A DNA stretch of 5,724 nt from Bordetella parapertussis (GTDB lineage: Bacteria > Pseudomonadota > Gammaproteobacteria > Burkholderiales > Burkholderiaceae_B): the NCBI GenBank assembly GCA_945911685.1, contig CAMEAW010000178.1:1-5724 (forward strand). The letters are read 5' to 3'. This document shows, piece after piece, positions 1 through 5,724 of this stretch. The stretch's first letter is position 1. Each line of letters begins with the position of its first letter. The translations under genes and the position numbers were made by a program. Below the pieces are notes generated by a model. The model did not search any database and was not told the origin of the DNA. It saw nothing but the letters and a program-made list of their open reading frames with translations.

Positions 1-14
1 GCGGCGATTCTAAC

Positions 15-902
15 TTAGGCCGCTTGCGCCGCAACCGCTTTGCGCGGTAAATCTAACGTGGTCACACGGGTGAGTTCGCGTTTGTACGTTCTGTCGTCAA
101 ACGGACGTGCGCGATGCATAGTGCTGCGGTTATCCCAAATGACCAGATCGCCCAGAGCCCATTCATGGTGGCCTACAAACTGAGGGCGCGTTGCGTGCTC
201 GATCAAGTCGCGCAACAGCAAGCGGCCTTCAGGAACTTGCCAACCGATGACGCGCTCGGCGTGCGAGGCAAGATAAAGCGACTTGCGAGGTGAGCCTTCA
301 ATCACACGCACCAAGGGGTGCGTGGCGCCAAGAAGTTTGGCTTTTTCTTCTGGCGAAAAATCAAAACCCATCGTGTGGCGCGAGTAGGCAATTGAATGAT
401 GCACGCGCAGTTCGGCAATCGTTGCCTTGGTGGCGTCATCAAGTGCCTCGTAAGCCGCACGCATGTCGGCAAACTCGGTGTCGGCCCGCACGGGCGGGAT
501 GTTGCGCGCATACAGCATCGAGTAACGCCCGGCTGGGTCTTCAAACGAGGCGTCGGTATGCCAGATGCGATTACTGATGCCGTTCACACGACGACGGTCT
601 TCGGCGGCCAAGATGTCCCCATCTTGGCCAACGTTTGAGATGTCTGTCAGCGCTTCGTTGCCAAAGCGATTTTTGACTAAGACCGACGAAGAAGTTTTGG
701 CATGCAGCACGCCGTCGAGGCGTTGCGCGAAATCAAGTTGATCTTGATTTGAAAACTGTTGCCCTTTAAATACCAAGACACCAAATTCAGTCATCCCTTC
801 GCGCAGGCGCTCAAGGCTGGCTTCGTCGCTTACCTGGCGCAAATCAAGCGCACTGACTTCTGCCATAAAGGTAGGGTGAAGCTTTTTGAATGTTATGGTC
901 AT
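15..902 (-). CDS. TauD/TfdA-family Fe(II)/2-oxoglutarate-dependent dioxygenase
   Basis: A 295-residue cytosolic non-haem iron oxygenase, expected to couple 2-oxoglutarate decarboxylation to hydroxylation of a small organic acid. Visible residues: the facial-triad H115-T-D117, distal H263 in the W-D-N-R-x-x-M-H stretch, R275 (H+12, expected to bind 2-oxoglutarate), R279 four residues later (equivalent to the carboxylate-binding Arg of TfdA/TauD), and T142 in the D-T-E-F-A-D-M motif. Length and motif spacing fit TfdA (about 287 residues) better than distant members. The start at 902 is chosen because GAGAGA lies about 8 bases upstream and the family N-terminus (M-T-I-T-F-K-K-L-H-P) begins there. 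The open frame runs on to 1094, but that part has no family similarity and overlaps the divergent gene. The stop is TAA. The gene is divergent from the 2-hydroxyacid dehydrogenase. Family assignment is secure. The substrate (2,4-D-like aryloxyalkanoate, taurine or another acid) is not determinable. Confidence 0.93.
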   Translation of the reverse strand: MTITFKKLHPTFMAEVSALDLRQVSDEASLERLREGMTEFGVLVFKGQQFSNQDQLDFAQRLDGVLHAKTSSSVLVKNRFGNEALTDISNVGQDGDILAAEDRRRVNGISNRIWHTDASFEDPAGRYSMLYARNIPPVRADTEFADMRAAYEALDDATKATIAELRVHHSIAYSRHTMGFDFSPEEKAKLLGATHPLVRVIEGSPRKSLYLASHAERVIGWQVPEGRLLLRDLIEHATRPQFVGHHEWALGDLVIWDNRSTMHRARPFDDRTYKRELTRVTTLDLPRKAVAAQAA

Positions 903-1000
903 GCTTGTGTCTCTCTCGTTATTTTCAGTACGCTGAGCGCCTAGCGCCCTGCGTGCTGTGATCTCACCAGAATAAATATACTCCTTTAAGACCAAAAACC
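903..1000. promoter_or_regulatory. Divergent promoter region between dioxygenase and dehydrogenase
   Basis: These 98 bases separate two divergent start codons, so promoters for both genes should lie here. A -10-like TATACT on the plus strand (977-982) would place a transcript start about 12 bases before the dehydrogenase ATG. An overlapping TATATT on the minus strand (980-975) could serve the dioxygenase with a leader of about 65 bases. Neither has a convincing -35 box, so regulator-dependent promoters are possible. A small inverted repeat, GCGC-CTA-GCGC, lies near 937-947. The dehydrogenase has only a weak ribosome-binding site. The boxes were found by eye and are tentative. Confidence 0.4.
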
Positions 1001-1996
1001 ATGACCTCAAAACTGATTTTTTTAACGAACCCGATCCACCCCTTGGTGCACGCCGAAATGGAAACGTTCGCGCGGGTGTCGGTGGCGAAGTCAACGCGCG
1101 ATGAAGACCTGATTGCAGGCGCGCATGAGGCTTCTATTGTGGTGGTGCGCACGCCCATCCCCGCTGCGTTATATGACCAGGCGCCCAATTTGCTAGGCGT
1201 GATTCGCCATGGGGCAGGGGTCGATATGATCCCGATTCCTGAGGCCACTGCGCGCGGTATTGCGGTGGCGAATGCACCCGGTACAAACGCTGTGACTGTG
1301 GCTGAGTTCGCGGTGGGCCAAATGTTGTCACTGGCCCATCGCAGCGCTGCAGCCAACCAGCGCATGCGGGCGAGTGGTTGGGCGAGCGCCCGTACGTTGG
1401 CCGACGACGGGATAGAGTTGGCCGGTAAAAAAGTCGGGTTGGTGGGTTTGGGCGCCATTGGTCAAGCTGTTGCCAAAATGTGTCACTTTGGTTTTGGGAT
1501 GAGTGTGTGTGGCTACCGACCTAGCGGTCGCGCTTCGCTTGATTTTATTGAAGTGACGGCGCTTGAGCAGGTGCTGGCACAAGCGGATTTTGTGGTGCTG
1601 GCTTGCCCCTTGAACGAGTCCACCAAGGGCCTGATTAGCCGCGCCTTGTTGGGCAAAATGAAAGCGTCGGCTTATTTGATCAACGTGGCGCGCGGCGCGG
1701 TTGTAGACCAACAGGCCCTGGTTGAGGCGTTAACTGAAAAGCGCCTTGCGGGCGCGGCGCTCGATGTTTTTACTCAGCAACCTCTGCCGATTGAATCGCC
1801 CCTGTACGGGATGGAAAATGTGTTGCTTTCGCCTCACATGGCGGGCGTCACTGACGACAGCTTAAGGGCGATGGGTAGTTCAGTCGCACGGCAAGCCAGA
1901 CAAATCCTAAGTGGCCAATTGCCCGACCACTTGGTGAATCACGAGGCAGCTAGCCAAGTGCAGCAGCACCTCGCGCGTCAGTTGCGTAAACAATAG
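1001..1996 (+). CDS. D-isomer-specific 2-hydroxyacid dehydrogenase (atypical active site)
   Basis: A 331-residue cytosolic oxidoreductase, expected to interconvert a 2-oxo acid and a D-2-hydroxy acid with NAD(P)H. The length is normal for the family (about 310-340). Visible signatures: V-I-R-H-G-A-G-V-D (67-75) in the substrate domain; the Rossmann glycines G149-x-G151-x-x-G154; catalytic R231 in N-V-A-R-G-A; and catalytic H279 in S-P-H-M-A-G. Two departures are seen. The L-D-V-F-x-x-E-P motif reads D255-V-F-T-Q-Q260-P, so the catalytic Glu is Gln. At the end of the second Rossmann strand, where NAD-specific enzymes have Asp, there is R173 (G-Y-R-P-S), which suggests NADP preference. The ATG at 1001 starts the expected N-terminal strand, although the Shine-Dalgarno is weak. 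The gene is divergent from the dioxygenase and overlaps the next gene tail to tail by 19 bp. The substrate is unknown; glyoxylate or hydroxypyruvate reductase activity is one possibility. Confidence 0.93.
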   Translation: MTSKLIFLTNPIHPLVHAEMETFARVSVAKSTRDEDLIAGAHEASIVVVRTPIPAALYDQAPNLLGVIRHGAGVDMIPIPEATARGIAVANAPGTNAVTVAEFAVGQMLSLAHRSAAANQRMRASGWASARTLADDGIELAGKKVGLVGLGAIGQAVAKMCHFGFGMSVCGYRPSGRASLDFIEVTALEQVLAQADFVVLACPLNESTKGLISRALLGKMKASAYLINVARGAVVDQQALVEALTEKRLAGAALDVFTQQPLPIESPLYGMENVLLSPHMAGVTDDSLRAMGSSVARQARQILSGQLPDHLVNHEAASQVQQHLARQLRKQ

Positions 1997-2337
1997 GCGC
2001 CACTGGTGTGATATCCAGATGGGCAGCTACCGCTTTTGACGATTGCGGCTTTTGACGAGTTGCTGCTCGCCAGGCAGTAGCCACCACTTGTGTGATACCC
2101 CGAGGGGCATGAGCCCACATGGGGCAGGGCAGCACGTGCGCTGGACGAGGATGGGGTGCAGTAATTGCCGCTACTGTGATAGCCGCTTGGACAAGAACCT
2201 TGCTTGGCCAACGGCTGTGCAACCGGGGCCTGGGCCAAACTGAGTGCGCTAAACAGGGCAAAGACACCGCTGACAATCCAAGCGGTCAGTTTGACTGGCC
2301 TGGCGTGCAGCGAAGCGGCGATAGGGTTATGTGACAT
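1978..2337 (-). CDS. Small exported protein with three 28-residue Cys/Tyr/Gly repeats
   Basis: I recognise no characterised function. The product has 119 residues. It begins with a basic n-region and a hydrophobic stretch at about 17-34 ending S-L-A-Q-A, a Sec-type signal peptide. The mature part holds three evenly spaced copies of G-S-C-P-S-G-Y-H-x-S-G-x-Y-C, at residues 47-60, 75-88 and 103-116, exactly 28 residues apart and joined by Ser/Ala-rich linkers. Six Cys in three pairs suggest one disulfide per repeat in the periplasm or outside the cell. The copies use different synonymous codons, including AGC versus TCN for the same Ser, so the protein sequence is under selection and the frame is real. 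The ATG at 2337 is chosen because the signal peptide starts there and AGGGG lies about 10 bases upstream. The open frame extends to 2610 without recognisable sequence. The gene is divergent from pckG, and its last codons overlap the dehydrogenase gene. Confidence 0.82.
   Translation of the reverse strand: MSHNPIAASLHARPVKLTAWIVSGVFALFSALSLAQAPVAQPLAKQGSCPSGYHSSGNYCTPSSSSARAALPHVGSCPSGYHTSGGYCLASSNSSKAAIVKSGSCPSGYHTSGAYCLRN
1990..2199 (-). repeat. Three tandem 84-bp coding repeats (28-residue units)
   Basis: The cores lie at 2158-2199, 2074-2115 and 1990-2031, one every 84 bases. They encode a 14-residue core with two Cys, each followed by a Ser/Ala-rich linker; the last unit is cut short at the stop codon. 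Protein identity is high, but third-codon positions and Ser codon families differ between copies. The duplication is therefore old and maintained by selection, not a recent slippage product. Confidence 0.85.
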
Positions 2338-2672
2338 CGTTGCGAAGCCCCTGGGCGAAGTGATAGGAATACGTTGAAGATAACGCCGAATGCGTTTGGA
2401 GCGCAATTTTTCTAGCGTAAAAAACAGAGCGCATACAACTAAGCAATCGTTAGCAAGGCGATCAGATGTCGCAATGGGTAAGCTTTTGAAATTAGCAAAA
2501 AAATAAGCCTGTTTGTGGCCGCTCTGTGACGATTGCTGACAAAATGCGCAATTCTTGAGCAAAATCTGCACTTGTTTACGACCAAAAGGTTTAAGTTTTC
2601 GTCTGAGCACGCGTGGTGCTACTATTTCGGGTTACTGAAGTGTGACCATTGCAATCCAATTGAAACAAGCCA
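2338..2672. promoter_or_regulatory. 335-bp non-coding divergent region upstream of pckG and the repeat protein
   Basis: No convincing gene is seen here. The region separates two divergent starts and should hold both promoters. It contains an A-rich patch (about 2488-2507), an 8-base direct repeat GCGCAATT at 2401-2408 and 2546-2553, a short inverted repeat ATTGC/GCAAT (2532-2536 and 2548-2552), and the palindrome ATTGCAAT (2648-2655) about 17 bases before the pckG ATG. TACTAT at 2620-2625 could be a pckG -10 box, but the -35 match is poor. No clear Shine-Dalgarno precedes pckG, only purine-rich sequence. No known riboswitch or small RNA fold was recognised. Confidence 0.45.
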
Positions 2673-4529
2673 ATGACTCTGACCCTAAACGCACCTGATT
2701 ATGTTCGCCACGATGGTTTAAAAAACTGGGTGGCTGCGATCGCAGCAAAAGCCAAGCCCGCCAAGATCGTTTGGTGTGACGGCTCGCAAGAAGAATACGA
2801 TCGACTTTGCGCCGAAATGGTGCAATCTGGGATGTTGCTTAAACTCAACCCGGCCAAGCGCCCCAATTCGTTTTTAGCGCGGTCGTCACCCGATGACGTG
2901 GCGCGTGTCGAAGACCGCACTTTTATATGTAGCAAACACAAATCCGATGCGGGCCCGACCAATAACTGGATCGAGCCAGCAGAAATGCGCACTAAACTCG
3001 ATGAGTTGTTTGAGGGTGCGATGGCGGGCCGTACGCTGTATGTGATTCCGTTTTCGATGGGCCCCTTGGGTTCACCGATTGCACAAATTGGCATTGAGCT
3101 GTCTGACTCGCCTTATGTTGTGGTCAACATGCGCATGATGACGCGTATGGGCAAAAGAGTTTACGACGTGCTTGGCCCAACGGGCGAGTTTGTGCCCTGT
3201 GTGCACACAGTGGGCGCACCCTTGGCTGCTGGTCAGGCGGATGTGGTTTGGCCTTGCAACAACACCAAGTACATTGTGCATTTTCCAGATACACGTGAAA
3301 TCTGGTCGTATGGCTCGGGTTATGGTGGCAACGCACTGCTTGGCAAAAAATGTTTTGCTCTGCGGATCGCATCAAATATGGGCCGCGCTGAAGCAAGCGC
3401 AACTTCGCCCGGTTGGCTGGCCGAGCATATGTTGATTTTGGGTGTCACGGCACCTTGGGGCAAAAAGTATCACGTGGCCGCAGCGTTTCCCTCGGCCTGT
3501 GGCAAAACGAACTTTGCGATGCTGATCCCACCTAAGGGCTTGGGCGAACAGGGCTGGAAGATCACCACCATCGGTGACGATATCGCCTGGATCAAGCCCG
3601 ACGCAAAAGGTAACTTGCGCGCCATCAACCCAGAAGCGGGTTATTTTGGTGTGGCGCCCGGTACCAACCAGCAATCAAACTTTAATTGCATGGCCACCTT
3701 GGCCCAAGACACCATTTTTACCAACGTGGCGTTGACCGATGACGGCGACGTGTGGTGGGAAGGCATGAGCAAGGTTCCACCGGCACACTGTATCGACTGG
3801 CAAGGGCGTGACTGGACGCCTGAGCAGGCAAAAGAGAAAGGCATTAAAGCGGCACATCCAAATGCACGTTTCACCGTCTCTGCCACGCAAAACCCTGTGT
3901 TGGATCCCGAATGGGATAACCCAGAGGGTGTTGTCATTGACGCCTTCATCTTTGGCGGTCGTCGCTCAACCACTGTGCCGTTGGTGACCGAGGCGCGTGA
4001 TTGGTCTGAAGGCGTTTACATGGCTGCGACCATGGGTTCTGAGACCACTGCTGCTGCAGTGGGTGAACAGGGTGTGGTGCGCCGTGATCCATTTGCGATG
4101 TTGCCGTTCTGTGGCTACAACATGGCCGAGTACTTTCAACACTGGCTATCTTTAGGCGAACACTTGCAAGCCTCGGGTGCAAAGTTGCCCAGTATCTTCT
4201 GTGTCAACTGGTTTCGTACAGATGCTGACGGTAAGTTTGTGTGGCCCGGCTTTAGCGAAAACACCCGCGTGCTGAAGTGGATGTTGGGTCGCATTGAAGG
4301 CGAGGCTAAAGGTAACGAGCACGTGTTTGGGATCACGCCAAGCTATGAAGATCTTGACTGGTCTGGCATGGATTTTTCTCTCGAAAAATTCACCACGATC
4401 ACTTCAATCGACAAAGCGGCTTGGCGAAAAGAGTTCGAGTTGCATGCTGAACTCTTTGAAAAATTGGCGCACGGTTTGCCACCAAGCTTGCTTGAGATCA
4501 AAGCTGGCTTTGAAATTCGCTTAGGTTAA
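2673..4529 (+). CDS. pckG: Phosphoenolpyruvate carboxykinase (GTP)
   Basis: A complete 618-residue cytosolic enzyme (EC 4.1.1.32) that converts oxaloacetate and GTP to PEP, GDP and CO2, the entry step of gluconeogenesis from TCA-cycle carbon. The length matches bacterial GTP-type enzymes. Visible motifs in order: substrate-binding R70 in F-L-A-R; Y-G-G-N (217-220); metal ligand K226 in G-K-K-C-F-A-L-R; metal ligand H252 in A-E-H-M-L-I-L-G; the P-loop with the reactive cysteine, F-P-S-A-C276-G-K278-T-N; kinase-2 motif G-D-D303-I-A-W with the third metal ligand; F-G-G-R-R-S (427-432); N-W-F-R (512-515); and E-N-T-R (529-532). All key residues are intact. The ATG at 2673 gives the expected N-terminus despite a weak ribosome-binding site. 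The gene is monocistronic: divergent from the repeat protein, followed by a strong terminator and a convergent gene. The GTP-type motifs rule out the ATP-type PckA. Confidence 0.98.
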   Translation: MTLTLNAPDYVRHDGLKNWVAAIAAKAKPAKIVWCDGSQEEYDRLCAEMVQSGMLLKLNPAKRPNSFLARSSPDDVARVEDRTFICSKHKSDAGPTNNWIEPAEMRTKLDELFEGAMAGRTLYVIPFSMGPLGSPIAQIGIELSDSPYVVVNMRMMTRMGKRVYDVLGPTGEFVPCVHTVGAPLAAGQADVVWPCNNTKYIVHFPDTREIWSYGSGYGGNALLGKKCFALRIASNMGRAEASATSPGWLAEHMLILGVTAPWGKKYHVAAAFPSACGKTNFAMLIPPKGLGEQGWKITTIGDDIAWIKPDAKGNLRAINPEAGYFGVAPGTNQQSNFNCMATLAQDTIFTNVALTDDGDVWWEGMSKVPPAHCIDWQGRDWTPEQAKEKGIKAAHPNARFTVSATQNPVLDPEWDNPEGVVIDAFIFGGRRSTTVPLVTEARDWSEGVYMAATMGSETTAAAVGEQGVVRRDPFAMLPFCGYNMAEYFQHWLSLGEHLQASGAKLPSIFCVNWFRTDADGKFVWPGFSENTRVLKWMLGRIEGEAKGNEHVFGITPSYEDLDWSGMDFSLEKFTTITSIDKAAWRKEFELHAELFEKLAHGLPPSLLEIKAGFEIRLG

Positions 4530-4535
4530 GTACCG

Positions 4536-4570
4536 GTTCAGGCGCGGCAAAGCACTCGCCGCAGCTGAAC
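4536..4570 (+). other. Imperfect hairpin just after pckG
   Basis: GTTCAG (4536-4541) pairs with CTGAAC (4565-4570), and GCGGC (4544-4548) with GCCGC (4558-4562), leaving a 2-by-2 mismatch and a 9-base loop. It begins 6 bases after the pckG stop. No T-run follows, so on its own it is not a classic terminator. It may protect the mRNA 3' end or assist the stronger terminator downstream. Confidence 0.5.
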
Positions 4571-4575
4571 TTAAA

Positions 4576-4620
4576 ACAAAGAGCCCCGCGGCATCCTATT
4601 GCGGGGCTCATTGTATTTTG
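4576..4620. terminator. Bidirectional Rho-independent terminator between pckG and the M81 gene
   Basis: A perfect 9-bp GC-rich stem, GAGCCCCGC (4581-4589) with GCGGGGCTC (4601-4609), has an 11-base loop. Beyond one A/A mismatch, ACAA (4576-4579) pairs with TTGT (4611-4614). On the plus strand a T-rich tail, TTGTATTTTG, follows. On the minus strand the stem is followed by TTTGTTTT. It should therefore end pckG transcripts and also stop transcripts from the convergent M81 gene. Confidence 0.9.
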
Positions 4621-4653
4621 TTGATCGGTTGATTCAGAAGTCAGATCTCTTGA

Positions 4654-4685
4654 GGTCAGACTGACCGACCAACCGTCCGTTGGTC
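4654..4685. other. Two adjacent inverted repeats downstream of the M81 gene
   Basis: GGTCAG-A-CTGACC (4654-4666) is a 13-base palindrome. It is followed at once by a hairpin of 7 bp, GACCAAC (4667-4673) with GTTGGTC (4679-4685), and a 5-base loop. The hairpin starts 17 bases after the M81 stop on the minus strand. No T-run follows in that direction, so this is either a 3'-end structure or a protein-binding palindrome. Confidence 0.45.
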
Positions 4686-4702
4686 ATGCCTTACCACGTG
4701 CT

Positions 4703-5724
4703 TTACATTCGACTTTCCCAAGTCGTGTCCAAATCAAACGGATACACAGGGCGATCAAGCTTGCTGTACGGAAACCGTGAATAGTCAGAGCTTGTGACGC
4801 CGCCACCATCGCATTCAACTACGGCTTTGGCGATCGGCACAAACACGGGCCGGCAATACATTCTGGATTTGAGCAAGACGAAACGGTGCTTGGTCGCGTC
4901 AATGCCGATGTGACTGAAGATCCCTAAATCCCAGTGCTCTTGCGGGGTCTCAGTGACCATCACTAGCGCCTGAGGCAACTGCAATAAAACCGTACGGCCC
5001 ATCAAAATTCTTTGGCCTGTATACGTAGGCCCACTGATCACATACTCGCCATCTGTGATGCGCAACACCACCCCACTTAACGTACGGGGTGTCGTGATGA
5101 TCCCTAGCTGCGTCAAGGGCACTTTATCCCCGACGACCACCGAGACCTGAGCGCCAACACCTGCCTCAATCATCAGCGAGACAGCTTCGGGGTCGCAAAT
5201 TGGCCCAACAACGATGTCCTGCAACCCCTGTGCCAAGGCTTCATGCAACACATTCATGTCGTCACAGGTGCCGCCCGACATGCAGTTATCACCGTGGTCT
5301 AGCATCAATACGGGCCCTGCGCCCGGTTGTTGGGCAAGCTCTTGTGCCCGAGTGATCGAGGCAGCTAAAGTTTCGCTCGCGTAGACAAAGCCTTCGCGGT
5401 TATCCCAAATAAAACTTGCCACAACATCGGCAAATTGCTCGGCAGCCTCTTGGTCGGCATCGCTGATCACCACTACGCTAATGCAGGGGGCTGCGATATC
5501 GGCCAAAGAAAACCCGGCTAAGACCGATACGCCCAACATGCCCGCAGCTTCAGCGGCGCGCGCGAGTTCAACGGCCTCGTGCATGGCACCGATATCGGTA
5601 CGGCTGCACAGTGTGTGCGAGAGCAAGGGCAGGCGGCGCCAGGCCATCGTCGGTTTGATTTTTTTATCAAGCATTTCAATGAGCAAACGCGCGGCGTGGG
5701 CGCCGGTTTCGTACATATCGATAT
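4703..5724 (-). CDS. M81 family metallopeptidase (MlrC-like), 5' end outside window
   Basis: The C-terminal 337 residues from the first in-window Met, plus two further in-frame codons (I-D) reaching the window edge. The stop is TAA at 4703-4705. The first residues, I-D-M-Y-E-T-G, match the family motif P-H-x-D-M-Y-E-T-G, so the gene continues upstream and the Met at 5716 is internal, not a start. Family members are about 480-510 residues, so roughly the first third, including the Glu, Asp and His metal-site residues known from MlrC, lies off the window. The C-terminal MlrC_C domain is complete: L-D-H-G-D-N-C-M-S-G-G-T (139-150), G-P-I-C-D-P-E-A-V (171-179), and F-V-P-I-A-K-A-V (292-299). MlrC itself opens or degrades linearised microcystin, but most M81 members have unknown substrates, probably small cyclic or amide compounds. 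No signal peptide can be judged. The gene is convergent with pckG. Confidence 0.92.
   Translation of the reverse strand, partial: IDMYETGAHAARLLIEMLDKKIKPTMAWRRLPLLSHTLCSRTDIGAMHEAVELARAAEAAGMLGVSVLAGFSLADIAAPCISVVVISDADQEAAEQFADVVASFIWDNREGFVYASETLAASITRAQELAQQPGAGPVLMLDHGDNCMSGGTCDDMNVLHEALAQGLQDIVVGPICDPEAVSLMIEAGVGAQVSVVVGDKVPLTQLGIITTPRTLSGVVLRITDGEYVISGPTYTGQRILMGRTVLLQLPQALVMVTETPQEHWDLGIFSHIGIDATKHRFVLLKSRMYCRPVFVPIAKAVVECDGGGVTSSDYSRFPYSKLDRPVYPFDLDTTWESRM

Noticed and set aside
981..987. Perfect AAAGGAG Shine-Dalgarno-like sequence on the minus strand
   Set aside because: The nearest downstream GTG opens only 8 codons before a TAG, with no other support for a leader peptide. It is probably coincidental.
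903..1094. In-frame upstream extension of the dioxygenase (64 extra residues)
   Set aside because: It overlaps the divergent dehydrogenase start, has no family similarity, and the Met at 902 has a good ribosome-binding site and the expected TfdA-like N-terminus.
1990..2199. CRISPR-like or DNA-level tandem repeat
   Set aside because: The 84-base periodicity is at the protein level. The nucleotide copies differ at synonymous positions, and there are no short identical repeats with unique spacers.
2043..2334. Plus-strand open frames opposite the repeat protein
   Set aside because: They are mirror products of the repeated minus-strand codons, with no recognisable domain, and conflict with the well-supported minus-strand gene.
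2338..2610. In-frame upstream extension of the repeat protein (91 extra residues)
   Set aside because: It would bury the signal peptide in the middle of the protein, is compositionally unremarkable, and occupies the divergent promoter region. The Met at 2337 fits an exported protein.
3072..3674. Several open frames of 70-100 codons antisense to or out of frame with pckG
   Set aside because: They lie entirely inside a highly conserved enzyme gene and have no recognisable family features.
5714..5716. Met codon near the right edge as the start of the M81 gene
   Set aside because: The preceding in-frame codons (I-D) match the internal M81 motif before M-Y-E-T-G, and a start here would remove the catalytic domain. 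The gene is cut by the window edge.

Overview
The window reads as chromosomal DNA of a Gram-negative proteobacterium, most likely a betaproteobacterium of the order Burkholderiales (Alcaligenaceae-like). This is inferred from moderate GC content, from the GTP-type PEP carboxykinase, and from a gene mix that is common there: a TfdA-like dioxygenase, a D-2-hydroxyacid dehydrogenase and an M81/MlrC-like peptidase. No rRNA, tRNA, insertion sequence, CRISPR array or prophage gene was seen. The genus cannot be fixed from the sequence alone.

Layout: (1) 15-902, minus strand, a TauD/TfdA-family Fe(II)/2-oxoglutarate dioxygenase. (2) 903-1000, a 98-bp divergent intergenic region. (3) 1001-1996, plus strand, a D-isomer-specific 2-hydroxyacid dehydrogenase in which the usual catalytic Glu is Gln and the usual NAD-selecting Asp is Arg. 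(4) 1978-2337, minus strand, a small exported protein with three copies of a 28-residue repeat built on a C-P-S-G-Y-H-x-S-G-x-Y-C core. Its 3' end overlaps the dehydrogenase gene tail to tail by 19 bp. (5) 2338-2672, a 335-bp non-coding divergent region. (6) 2673-4529, plus strand, complete pckG (PEP carboxykinase, GTP). (7) 4530-4702, a convergent intergenic region with a strong bidirectional terminator and two other inverted repeats. (8) 4703 to the window edge, minus strand, an M81/MlrC-like metallopeptidase that lacks its N-terminal catalytic part because the window ends.

Functionally, the first two enzymes form a divergent pair that could act in one catabolic route. A TfdA-type dioxygenase can release glyoxylate or another 2-oxo acid by ether or C-H oxidation, and a hydroxyacid dehydrogenase can reduce such products. 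This is inference. pckG is a core gluconeogenic gene. The M81 gene is probably an independent accessory catabolic gene that shares only the terminator with pckG. The least explained element is the small Cys-repeat secreted protein between the dehydrogenase and pckG.
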